Below are positions 34,098 through 45,549 of a stretch of 64,000 bases of DNA, piece by piece. Made by a program: the position numbers and the translations under genes. This stretch comes from Cryptomeria japonica. Taxonomy: Eukaryota; Streptophyta; Pinopsida; Cupressales; Cupressaceae. The stretch lies in the NCBI RefSeq assembly GCF_030272615.1, contig NC_081409.1, forward strand, positions 18,788,260 to 18,852,259, in the 5' to 3' direction. The notes beneath the pieces were generated by a model. The model had not been told where the DNA came from, ran no database searches, and worked only from the letters and a program-made list of their open reading frames with translations. Numbering within the stretch: position 1 is the stretch's first letter; each line of letters opens with the position of its first letter.

Positions 34098-35888
34098 AAA
34101 TTCCAAAAATAGTGAAAAAGCAGAAAAAAACAAAAAAAATCAAATATGAGAAAAAGTGCAATAAAAACAGATGGTGAAAACCTGGCAAATAGGCATTATC
34201 TGTTGGCTAGCTCTGCCATCCATTGGTTCACACTTTCTTCCACTTGCATTCTTTTCCATCAGTGTTGTTCATATCATAAAGCCTTTTGTACATATGCAGG
34301 CATCCTGGGTGATTTCTCGTCATGGTTTGGATCATTGACTATATCATAATAAGGCTTGTTTCTAGGCTGGGGGTAAAATCCTGAACCTGGCCGGGGGCAA
34401 AAAGTTACAATCGTTTTGAGCTTAATCAAAGCAGGTAGAACAATAGTCAGACAACGCTTGTCAAGCAAAAAACTGAGATACATCCAACATTGAACATAAG
34501 ATCACATTGTCAACCATTAACTATCACATATCAATCTAAACATGACAAAACACATATCAATGGATGATATATCTTGACTCATGATTTTAACACTTTGGCA
34601 ATAATGGTTCAACTATTTTATTTGGATTTTCGCTATCATGATTTTTGAGTAACTCCAGGATGTCTTTGACTAGAGGAACGAGGAAGGAACATGATATTTT
34701 TTCTTGTCTACTGTCTGTAAATTAATCATTAATATGTGCAAAGTTGTGTAATGGAAATGATCATCAGAGTATCATCGAAGACATTTCAGACTTGCATATA
34801 GAAATGGTTAATACTGCCTGTTTTACGCAAGCAACACTCTGGTCATCTTGGTTCAATTATACCTCGATGCTTGTGCTAACTTGCAATATCAAAACCTAGG
34901 AAAGTAGTGCTCAGGTCATCATGGTTCAATTATACCATTGATGTTTGCACTCACTTCCCACATTTTAGAGGCTCAATGATGAAACAAAGCAATGACTCCA
35001 TGACCGGTCCGATCATCGCATTGCATTTCATGTTTTGCATTCGCATTTTAAGATAGACTTGCATTTTATTTCTACATGGGATCACAATTCTCATCTTTTC
35101 CAAGGCCAAAGCTAACATGGTGTTATCTCTCTTATTACGTGATTGAGTACATTGGACACTAACAAAAATATTCATTCATCCTGCATGATAATTTAGTTCA
35201 TCTCATGTAACCATTGCATACCAAGGCATCATTCATATAAAGCATCAAATCATTCATTCATTTAGTAAGATCATTGCATGGCATTCATCTAATCTCAAAT
35301 CATATGAAATAACACCATTGCATTACATTGCATCCATCTCATATTAGCATGCATGAGAAAATCATAAAAAATATCATAAACATAGAAAGCATTGCAATCG
35401 CACAAATATCACATAGAAATTATAAGCATCACTATACATATTTGCATTCGCATACATCATGTAAATACTGCATCATCATATATCCATCATCTAGAATTCA
35501 TAAGCATATAGAAATTAAAGCATACATCATGAAAGTAACTGCACATCATAATCATATATCAAATAAAATGCATCCATCATCTCATAGGTCATGTAGAGCG
35601 AATAGGATCGACTGCATATTATATCATCAAAACAAGATCAATGTCCAAGGTACAATGATATCACAAAATATATGAGATACATCACAAATATACATCACAG
35701 GAATCATCAATATATCATCACAAAAGGGTGTGTACATGAATGGATCAATGTCCCATATCAGTGGGACCACTAAGACGCGGAGTGAAAACAATAAAAAATC
35801 AAAATAAAATCAACTCATCAAAAAATCAAAACTCAAAAATCATAAAAAAAAACCAAAAAAATCGAAAAAATAAAAATAAATTTTTTTT

Positions 35889-36170
35889 CCCCCTCCCCCC
35901 CGGTTGGCGCCACCCATGGCACCCTCGGCACCTACGGTGGCGCCAAAGGTGCCGCTCGCAGCATCGACAGTGCTTGCAGTGGTGCCCGCGGTGCCTCCCG
36001 TAGTGCCGACGGCGCTAGCGGTGGCGCCCGCGGCGCCTCCCACTGTGCCAGCGGCGTTAGTAGTGGCGCCCGCGACGCCTCCTGCAACGCCGACGGTGAG
36101 GCTCGTGGCACCGGTGGTAGTGGTGGCAACCGCCGCCGGGACTCCACCTCCACCACCGGCTCCCATCTCC
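35889..36170. repeat. GC-rich island with 42-bp tandem repeats
   Basis: Three 42-bp units at 35970-36095, each with a TGGYGCCCGCG and a GCCTCC core. On the plus strand they read as 14-residue Ala/Val/Pro repeats. CpG content is high in an otherwise AT-rich, CpG-poor element. The island lies between A-runs, as does the island at 22986. Confidence 0.75.
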
Positions 36171-36369
36171 AAAAAAAAATAAAAAATAAAAAATGCGAAA
36201 TTTTAAAAATAAAAATAACACAATTTAAAAAAAACAAAATTTTTAATGTTGCATAAATAAATTTGGGAGGCGAATGGATTTTTTTTTTTAAATATGGAAA
36301 AAGCCAACGCGAATCTTATGCTACTCCCCCAAATATGCCAACTTTAGCTTATTTGAATCTTCCTGCAAC

Positions 36370-36990
36370 ATGATATCAACAAACTGTCAGTTCTTTATCC
36401 AATCAATCTTATCAATTCTGTCAATCCATCTCATCTGATCATTTCTATCATGTCTTATACATGATGAATCCTTCCTGGAACCAGACATTTTGATCAAGTC
36501 TTATACAAGATATATCATTCCTGAAACCAGATGCTTTGATCATCTTTGTCTTATACAGGAGGTGCCATTCCTGAAACCAGACTTGATCTCGATCTCATCA
36601 ATATAATCAATCTTATCAATTCAATCAAACTCTATCAATCATCACATCAAGAACCACATCAAAGTGATCGAAGAACTCACACTTTCATCAACCACAGTTG
36701 CAGGAATCATCCAATAGTCTATCGGGAAATCAATTTCGCAAAGATCCAAAAAAAACTCCAAAGGTCAATTATCTCAATTGATCTCCTGAGGGGGCATCCC
36801 CACATCAATATCTATCAATCAACATCTGGGGCATCATATCGAGGTTTATCATCTCTAAAATTGAATCGACATCATATCAAGATTTATCATCTCCAAAATT
36901 GAATCGACATTATATCATCTCCAAATCAAATCAGTATCATATCGAAACAAAATCCGCATGAAATCAAGATTGAATCTGCATCCTATCAAA
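36370..36990. repeat. Tandem repeats upstream of the gypsy-D polypurine tract
   Basis: Around 36830-36930 a unit of about 38 bp containing TTTATCATCTCCAAAATTGA recurs two to three times. At 36450-36580 CTTATACARGA...CCTGAAACCAGA recurs three times. This is the same position as the 37-bp repeats of gypsy-C, with different sequence. Confidence 0.65.
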
Positions 36991-37054
36991 ATAAATATCA
37001 ACAACATCATCAATCAAGTTTTCTTTGAACCAACGCGCTGTCACACATCGCTTC

Positions 37055-37068
37055 AAAGAGGGGCAAAA
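37055..37068 (+). other. Polypurine tract of gypsy-D
   Basis: AAAGAGGGGCAAAA lies immediately before the 3' LTR start. Confidence 0.9.
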
Positions 37069-38116
37069 TGTATACACCTAAAAATGGTCTGAAGATAGTT
37101 AATTAAATATGCAGTTATTTGATTAATTCCCCTTCCCAATTAATTGAATTCACAAGCAATTTAATTAATTTCTCTATTCATCTACTAAGTAAATAAATCT
37201 AAATGATTTACTTACATAGTTCATTTCATATCCCCCTCTGATTAATTAATTATAAATAATTAATGTCTCCCCATTTTAATCAATTCTTCTAATCCCTAAT
37301 TAAGATTAACAAACTCAAGTTTGTTGAGATTAATTACCATTTTGCAATTATTTGAATTTCTAAATTCAAATGAGCACATGGCTCCTAACTTTAACCACCT
37401 AACCTAACCATCCCCTAACTTAACCCATTCAATTTAATCTTGGGTCTAACTAACCCTATCCAATCTTGCACATCCTAACCTCCCATGGTGTGGATATTCT
37501 CTCCTTGAGACACATGGCACTTTTGCCACATGTCTCCTCCCTTGGACACTTGCCATCTCATGAGCAAGGCTCCTTGACACTTGTCACCACAGAGATGACA
37601 AGTGTCCCTTCCTCCAACCTCTTCTCCAACTTCCTCAATCTTGACCCTTGATATCTTCAGATTAGATTTGGGCCATCGATTCTTGCCACCTCAGCTTTGG
37701 CCTTGGAATTCCTATAAATATCCCCCATTTTGGAGCAATAAGGATCCCATATCATATCAATTTAGGCATCATTACTATAGGCAATTTGCATTTCAATTAT
37801 CTAGTAATTAGCTCTTGGATTTATCATAGCATGTTAATCTAGTTTCTTAAATCATCCATTTCATATCATCTCCATAGTCAATCATGATCAAATAGCTACT
37901 CAACTCTTGAGTTGTCACTTTGGAGGTCATTGCTCTGCTGAGAGCCCATTAATCCAACACCTTCAAGGTCCTCAAGAATAGAGGAAAATGGGACATTTCA
38001 AGGAAGGCTTATGGTTTGCATTTTTAATCTAGTTTTCAATTAAGCTTTTCAATTATGTTTTTATTGTCTCATTATATGTGTATGCCTCTTATACTAACAA
38101 CATTTTTAGCATCACA
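37069..38116 (+). repeat. 3' LTR of gypsy-D
   Basis: It starts TGTATACACC and ends CATCACA, followed by the duplicated ATTAG. Confidence 0.95.
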
Positions 38117-38123
38117 ATTAGAA

Positions 38124-38162
38124 ATCTTGTAGTTGTGGGTTTGAGCCCCACGGTGGGCGCCA
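38124..38162 (-). other. Extended tRNA-Lys primer binding site of gypsy-C
   Basis: The minus strand starts TGGCGCCCACCGTGGGGCTC four bases from the LTR. On the plus strand, 38124-38162 matches the last 39 bases of plant tRNA-Lys(CUU) including CCA, as I recall that tRNA, with four differences, all C to T or G to A. A usual primer site covers about 18 bases; gypsy-D here has only those. It includes a Pol III B-box-like GGTTTGAGCCC, but it is not a tRNA gene because the 5' half is missing. Confidence 0.7.
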
Positions 38163-38166
38163 AAAA

Positions 38167-39251
38167 TGTGTTTGATGAAAAGTGGACTAAGAATCTGTAT
38201 CTGGAATCCACAACACTTCAATTAAGTCATTAGATGCATGGTTAGTCAGATATAAGTATGGATATGAAAAACCATAACAAACCGACCCATTGCCTTTTAA
38301 AAGATGTGAGTATAAGATTGCTCTTAGATTTGTATAAGCAATCCAGTGACTAGACAACACCAAGATGAAGGATTTTAATCTATATGAGCATGATATTAAT
38401 GCTAGATGGATGCAAGATTAACCTAACAAGAATTAAACATTAAATGAGATAAATGATCTAATTATGTATGCAATATTCTCAATGAACCTAGAGAAAAAAC
38501 AGTATAATAACAATATATTCTCTAGGATTTTTGAATGAGAGATGAGAGCCTGAATTTATAGAAAATTCAGAAAGAAACCAACAGCTAAGATCAAATGATG
38601 ATGAGCGGTCAAGATTTTCCAAGAGGAAGCACAATCCAGGTGAATTTATGTGATTGGATGCTTTTTTTAGTTTTAAAGGAAATTGAACTAAAATTAAGAT
38701 AAAATCAAGAAAAAAACTGATTTATTCTCTATTTCATTCAATTTTAATATTTAATTGTTTTAATTGTTTTCTTTGAGATTATTTATCAATTTTTAATTTG
38801 GTTTTTTGAAGATTATCTACAATTGATTTCTTTTCTCAAAATTTTAATTCTTTTTTTGATTTATTTCCTATTTTGAAGATTTGTGCTCATAATTTCCAAT
38901 TCCTCTTTCTTGATTTGTTTCCTTTTTTGAAGATTTATGACAATGTTTATTTGTTTTTCAAATTAATTCCTGTTTTTGATGATTTAATGGAAAATTGATT
39001 TATTTAATTAAATATGCAAAAGGTATTTAATTAAAATAAATAAGATAATTGTTTAAAATGATTTACTTGGAATGATTTAATTAATTAAAAATATTTAATT
39101 AATATTGAGTGATTAATTTTGCCATGTGACATTGATGATTAAAGAATTAAATGTGTGCTCAAGATTTATTTAATTGCCTTTGGTTAGGACCTTGGTGATG
39201 TTGTCGATATTAGGGGCCCATGGTTTAGATGGCCATTTTTAGGGTATTACA
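38167..39251 (-). repeat. 5' LTR of gypsy-C, with polypurine-like sequence on its outer side
   Basis: The minus strand starts TGTAATACCC at 39251 and ends CACA at 38167, before the primer site. Its outer flank (39252-39262) reads AGAGGGGCAAA on the minus strand, that is, a polypurine tract directly before an LTR start. An LTR with a primer site on one side and a polypurine tract on the other is typical of tandem elements sharing an LTR. A minus-strand TATAAAT lies at 38554-38560. Confidence 0.8.
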
Positions 39252-42137
39252 TTTGCCCCTCTAAAGACCTACTACTCAAGTGTGCCTGAAGGTCATCTCT
39301 TTGCTTAAGAGTATCTAGTATTGCTTCATGATCAACAATAGTCACTGTCCATAGCTCTTTGGTCTTCGGTATTTCTTGATGCTTCAACAACTTGACATTT
39401 GTAGCTATAATAAGGTGTGAATATATGAGAATGGTTTTGTGTCTCTCAGTCTTCAAATGCAAGTATGCCATTCTTTCTAATCATGTATGTTCGCAACCAA
39501 GTTCCCACAACAACAACTGAACCTGTAGGATATGTGAACCCATAATCATTTGTCACTGGTTGTGGTAGCTTTTGTTTTCCCTGTACACATCGTGCCAACC
39601 AATATTCTGATCTCTCTTCATTCTCCTGCGGTGCAACAACCACAAAAACATGTCCTGGTTGTACAAGATCTGATAGACGGTCATACTCAAGTGAAATTTC
39701 CATGTCATCGTTTGACAAGGATATTGTTTGAGATAAATGAGTTAGATATTGGGGAACCCACATATCAACCCACTCACTTGACTCACACTGATCCCAATCA
39801 CACCGAGCACTACTCTAACAAAAACAAGCCAACACTCGTGTCCAAATGGTCTATGTACTTGCATTTGAGCTGAGAAATGAATGCATCTTTGAAGAATCTT
39901 TAATTGTTTGACAATCCAATCTGTATCCCACTATGCCCTCCTCAACCAACCAAAAGAATCTGGTCACTGCTGAATCAAGAGTACCTCCATGTGACAATGC
40001 TGAACTACACCAATCAACAATAGAATATGCATCAGAGAAATTTGCACCTGAAATCCTCAATTGCTCCTTAACTAGAGCTCTCTTCAAACATGCACCTACT
40101 CCATCATGCTCCCCCTTCCCATGCCCTACCTCAAAAAAACACCAAGTATGAGGTATATGTCTCTCTACATGCATTCTACTCAACCAATAAAATATACAGA
40201 CATTCTTGAATTGACCCGTACAGTTATTTGACCATATGATATGTTGATCAATTGCAATATCTTTCTCATGCAAGAACTCAAAAAATTATCAAAATAATGT
40301 TGCACATACTTGGAGGAGTGTGATCTATCATCATTCATATAAAAATGATACTCCTTGATTATCTTCCTATCCTCTTCTATACTATCAGGAGCATGTCTAT
40401 ATGTAATGTGAATAAAAATAGCAATCTGGATTGAATTGCAGTACTGAGACTATACCTCAATATGTGGTTGCAATGTATAGTTCTCTACAAAATCAACCAC
40501 TGATACAATAGTGCCAATCGGGAAAGAGTTCTTAAACATCCTGAACTGTTGATCCAACCACTGAGACCTATGGGTGTGCCTTGCATACTTGTAGAAAATA
40601 TTTTCCTTAAAATCCAAAATAAAATCAGCAACACTCACTTCTCTTGAGAGTAATTCACATCTAGAACCTTCACCTCCACTCTTCAAAGTATATTTCATTG
40701 TCTCATATCTTTTTTTCTCAACATAATTCTTTCCAAACTCATGTTCGATGCCCTCATGAAAACATGAAACAAACTTTGACAACTCACCACATTGTGAGTA
40801 ATCCTCATTCAAACAATCATTTCTATAGAAATAGTAGCTATCATCTCTAGGGAATAAAAAAAGATCTTACAAGTCTCTTGATGATATCAGAAATAGCATT
40901 GCACCACACTCCTGCAACATCTCATTAGTATGCATCGTAGAACGAATATGGCATAAAAGTTCATGGTACATTGAAAACTCCACTTGGTACTTGCAACAAC
41001 AAGTATTACAAATCTTAAGAGGTGCACAATAAAATGGCTTCAAAGATTCAAAGGCCCTTTGTGATATTTGCAAAGTTGGATGTACTTCACAAATATTTTT
41101 GTACAACATTGTTTGGCTTGATTCCAAGAAATGTTTGGGATGCAGTGTGTGGTCTCAATTGCCGATTCTTAATTTCAAAACGTCCTTTACATTGGGTGAT
41201 ACACTAGCATTAGAGTGCCAAAATTGTTGAATCTCCTCCTTCACATTGTCAGTCAACTTTCTATCAACACATGGAAGCCTCCCACCAAAATCCCATGTAT
41301 CATGTTGAAGTGGATCGTCAAGTCTTTATCTTCGTGCAAGTGCTCTATCCAAAGTTTTATGGTTTATGTTAAAACCAACACAAGTTTGTCTCATTTGACG
41401 AGCCTTACCAATTGATGGCTTACTAAGGAGGTTGTAATCACTCTTCGAGTGACTCTCTTATCTCTTTCCTTGGTATTCTTTCCAATAGAATTGAGAGCAT
41501 AAAATAGATTTTTGGCAATAATAGAATTTCTCTCCATCTTCTTGTTCATACGAATCTTCAATTTTTTTAGAAATGGTCTCATCTTTATCATCTTTAGCAA
41601 TTGAACAAAAAATTGGCATTGCTCGGTCAATGCCTTATTGCTTAAATTTTGGTCGAAAAGTTGTGTAGCCCACAATCAAATGGTTCTTGTTGACCTCTTG
41701 CCTTCAAGATTCACAATAATGTTCTCATCAATTTCAAGTAACCATTTTGGGGTTCTTGAAGATCTTGGATTTGGAATTTGTCTTTCATCCATGAGAGGGT
41801 CTTCATTTCTTAAGTAATTAGGTGTTACATATTGTTCACTTGGTTGAGCAATTCCACCTCCAATGTCAAAGTTTTCCATATTTTCACCTCCAATGTCAAA
41901 ATTTTCCACATGTTCACCTCCAATGTCAAAAAGTTTCATATTTACACCAAAATTATGGACACCTTCATAGTCAACACCCAAATTTTCACTTTCCATTCTC
42001 ACGTCATGTTGAGCATTTTCATTATCACTTTCAACATTTTCAAATTCAACTTCCTCTTCACTTGAAGTAACATTAGAAATATTTAACATACCTCGTCTTC
42101 CCCTCCTATGAACTTCTCTATCTCTTTCTCTATACAC
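39252..42137 (-). pseudogene. Transposase-like gene of an unnamed eukaryotic DNA transposon family
   Basis: Pieces in order on the minus strand: an acidic N-terminus (42137-41676) with a GGENMENFDIGG-type repeat; a basic Lys/Arg-rich block (41675-41391); KHFLESSQTMLYKN, SQRAFESLKPFYCAPL and CNTCCCKYQVEF (41127-40867); LEQ-like helices and SVVDFVENYTLQPH (40812-40450); IIWSNNCTGQFKN, FYWLSR, FFEVGHGKGEHDGVGACLKRA (40273-39851); and a C-terminal stretch with VFVVVAPQEN and YWLARCVQGK (39763-39446), then a shifted frame ending at the LTR. The SDxCxGQFK...HGKGxxDGxG pair with a Cys-rich block is known to me from transposase-like proteins of algae, mosses and invertebrates. I do not know an official superfamily name. 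The first Asp of SDxC is Asn here. At least four frame changes and some stops make it inactive. Confidence 0.65.
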
Positions 42138-42360
42138 TTCAATTTGGTCATTTTAAATATTTCTTTTGCATTTACCTCCCCATTTACCTCCACAAAGATG
42201 CTCCGAAATGATTGACAATGTAAGATTTGATGTTAAGAATCTCTCAAAAGCAAAAAATTGTCTCAACCTATCTGAAAACCCCTTGATTGTTGACATAACA
42301 TAGAATGTGAAGAATGTGGGCCGTTAGAATCCTCAAAATGGCCCACAAGGCTCTTTTTTA

Positions 42361-42520
42361 TTTACAAAAATTGGATATCCGATTTTAATGCATAAATTTG
42401 TGGTCCCAAATATAATTCCTATTGTCACCTTTTTTTAACTATTGCCACATTAATGGCAGTGGTAGAAATCGGTTATCTGATGAAATTAGATATCCAATTT
42501 TAGTACTCATATTTTAAAGA
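42361..42520. other. AT-rich spacer with GATATCC motifs
   Basis: TTGGATATCCGATTTT near 42368 and TTAGATATCCAATTTT near 42487 lie just before the GA tract. They resemble the 17-bp units at 44647-44755 on the other side of the satellite. Confidence 0.5.
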
Positions 42521-42529
42521 GAGAGATTA

Positions 42530-43117
<588 letters not shown>

Positions 43118-44370
43118 GGTCATATGACCCCTTAGGACCCATAACGATCCAATATGGTGTCATAAGGGGTCATATTGTGTCCTACGGGGCTATATGGTAT
43201 CTTAAAGGGGTCATATGACACAATATGATCCCTTAGGACACAATATGACCCTTTACAACTCTATACAGTGTTGTTATGGGTCATATGACCCCTTATGACA
43301 CCATATGGTGTCGTTAGGGGTTGTATGGTGTCCTAAGGGGTCATGGGATACCATATGACCCCTAAGGACAACATATGACCCCTTATGACACCATATTGGG
43401 TTGTTATGGGTCATATTATGTCCTAAGGGGTCATATGGTATTTTAAAGGGGTCATATGACACAATATGACCCCTTAGGACATAATATGACCCATAATGAC
43501 ACAATTTGGTATCATAAGGGGTCATATGGTGTCCTAAGGGGTTGTAGGACACAATATGATCCCTTAGGACACCATAGGACCAATAAAGACCCAATATGTT
43601 GTCCTTAGGGGTCATTTGGTATCCCATGACCCCTTAGGACACCATATGACCCCTAACGATACCATATGGTGTCATAAGGGGTCATATGACCCATAACGAT
43701 ATTGTATAGAGTCGTAAAGGGTCATATTGTGTTCTAAGGGGTCATATGATGTCTTAAAGGGGTCATATGACACAATATGACCCCTTAGGATACAATATTA
43801 CCCATAATGACACAATTTGGTGTCATAAGGGGTAATATGGTGTTCTAAGGGGTCATAGGACACAATATGACCCCTTGGGACACCATAGGACCCCTAACGA
43901 CACCATATGGTGTCAAAAGGGGTCATAAGGGGTCATATGACCCATAACTACACCGTATAGAGTCGTAAAGGGTCATATTGTGTCCTAAGGGGTCATATGG
44001 TGTCTTAAAGGGGTCATATAACATAATATGACCCATAACGACACAATTTGGTGTTGTAAGGGGTCATATGGTGTCCTAAGGGGTTGTAGGACACAATATG
44101 AACCCTTAGGACAACATATGACCCATAATGACCCAATATGGTGTCATAAGGGGTTATATGTTGTCTTTAGGGGTCATATGGCATCCCATGACCCCTTAGG
44201 ACACTATATGACCTCTAACAACACCATATGGTGTCATAAGGGGTCATATTGTGTCCTAAGGGGTCATGGGACACAATATTGCTTACAAAAAATTGATACC
44301 TAAGGGGTCATATGGTGTCCTAAGGGATCATAGGAAACAATATGATCCCTTAGGATACAATATAACCCTT
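43118..44370. repeat. Palindromic satellite array, unit core GGGGTCATATGACCCC
   Basis: The basic unit is about 20 bp (AAGGGGTCATATGGTGTCCT and its reverse complement, alternating). Higher-order blocks recur roughly every 230-310 bp, marked by GACACAATTTGGT (43500, 43808, 44040) and CTTAAAGGGGTCATATGACA (43203, 43442, 43753). Perfect palindromes such as GGGGTCATATGACCCC (43118-43133) give strong hairpin potential. Confidence 0.85.
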
Positions 44371-44408
44371 TCTCCCTCCCTCTCTCTCTCCCCCTCCCCC
44401 CTCTCCCC

Positions 44409-44449
<41 letters not shown>

Positions 44450-44560
44450 CCATCTCCCCTAATCTCTCTCTCTCCCTTCCCTCCCCTCTCTCTCTCTCCC
44501 TCTCCCCTAATCTCTCTATATTACCCCCCCTCTCTCTCTCTCTCCCTCTCCCTAATATCA
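44371..44560. repeat. CT-rich simple repeat with CCCTCTCCCCTAATC interruptions
   Basis: CTCTCTCT runs with CTCCCCTAATCTCT interruptions, the mirror of the GA tract at 42530-43117. The two tracts flank the satellite as inverted arms. Confidence 0.9.
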
Positions 44561-44646
44561 TATACTAATTTATTTATAAATTAATATATTATATATTAAT
44601 AAATAATAGATTAATTATGTGCAAATTTAGTTATTGAATTTACTTA

Positions 44647-44755
44647 TTAAAATCGAATATCTGATATAATCAGATATCTGATTGTATCAGATATCTGATT
44701 CTATTGGATATCTGATTGTACCAGATATCCGATTCTATCAAATATCCGATTTTTG
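44647..44755. repeat. 17-bp tandem repeat with GATATC/GATATCC core
   Basis: About six units of CAGATATCTGATTSTAT, exact in the first and second and diverging towards the right end. Each unit centre (AGATATCT) is a palindrome. Confidence 0.8.
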
Positions 44756-45549
44756 TTGTACAAATTTCAAATTTGAAATTTTGGCTTAGGTTTTCTTTGG
44801 GATTTGGCTTGGAAGTGACAAGCCTAGAAAGTCAACTGAAAAAATGTGTTTTTCAGTATTCCTTAATTTTCCTGACTTTACACTGGTGGTTGACGACTTT
44901 TTTTATAACCAAAAATGATATAACGAAAAGGGTTTTTTAAGGACGTTCTCATCTTTCCAACAATATAAGGCTTGTCTTATTTCGACTTTAATAAATAATT
45001 ATTATTTATTTTCTAATTGAATTCTGACAAAAGTCCTGATTGATAGACTGATTGAAAAACACTCTTAACTTTCAAACGGTATAATATTTTTTGAATCCAA
45101 AATATGCATCACATCCTATGCTTCGTCTACTATAGGGAAAAATTAAAAAAAAAGAATTTCATAAGGTTTGGACCAAGTTAATGTGGTCAGACATAGGAGT
45201 TTCTGAATTTCTGAAAAGTTGTAATAAAAAAATCATAAATAATTATTTACTTTATAAAAAATTATAAAAAAAATGTGTCACATCTAGACATGAGTCTAAT
45301 ACTTATATTATAAATCTTATAAAAAAATATTATGATTTTATTGTGATTAGGGTGGTTAGACATACACCTACTTCTTATCTTTTTCCTGAAATTTTTGTAC
45401 CACTACATTGAAATTTGAAATTTTCATCAAATAGGTTTTTTTTTTTTTCCAAAAAAAAACTAGTATCTTAGAAACTGCATTCAATTTTCTATAGATTCTC
45501 TTCTTACATATTTTAAAAATAATGTTCACAACTTATTCAAATTTTCATG
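44756..45549. other. AT-rich sequence, nothing recognised
   Basis: There is no element end, domain or repeat here beyond short A- and T-runs. It lies between the 17-bp repeat and the truncated edge of gypsy-B. Confidence 0.5.

Larger units (their letters stand above)
34098..37054 (+). other. 3' noncoding region of gypsy-D
   Basis: It contains the GENLANRHYL-coding stretch (34172-34200), CATCA-rich AT sequence (35200-35720), a GC-rich repeat island (35889-36170) and tandem repeats at 36370-36990. No further domain is recognised. Confidence 0.6.
27143..38116 (+). mobile_element. Ty3/gypsy retrotransposon, non-autonomous (gypsy-D), TSD ATTAG
   Basis: LTRs at 27143-28206 and 37069-38116 are flanked by ATTAG at 27138-27142 and 38117-38121. 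It carries a tRNA-Lys primer site and a polypurine tract. The leader (28230-31212) is packed with 21-bp repeats. Coding: protease, acidic linker, start of reverse transcriptase, archaeal-type RNase H, integrase zinc domain and integrase tail; reverse transcriptase proper and integrase core are deleted. It sits in the primer region of gypsy-C, 45 bp from its LTR. Confidence 0.9.
15495..39251 (-). mobile_element. Ty3/gypsy retrotransposon with nested insertions (gypsy-C)
   Basis: Two related LTRs at 15495-16597 and 38167-39251 lie in the same orientation, with a polypurine tract beside the left one and a primer site beside the right one. The true internal region is 16598-22229, 24969-27137 and 38122-38166; the rest is nested elements. 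Coding content is limited to gag pieces and a Pro/Ser-rich reading frame; no pol domain remains. Flanks do not show a matching duplication (GACAC left, TTTGC right), see the LTR entry at 38167. Confidence 0.75.

Noticed and set aside
38131-38162. tRNA-Lys gene
   Set aside because: Only the 3' part of a tRNA is present, without acceptor 5' strand, D-arm or A box, and it lies exactly where the gypsy-C primer site belongs.
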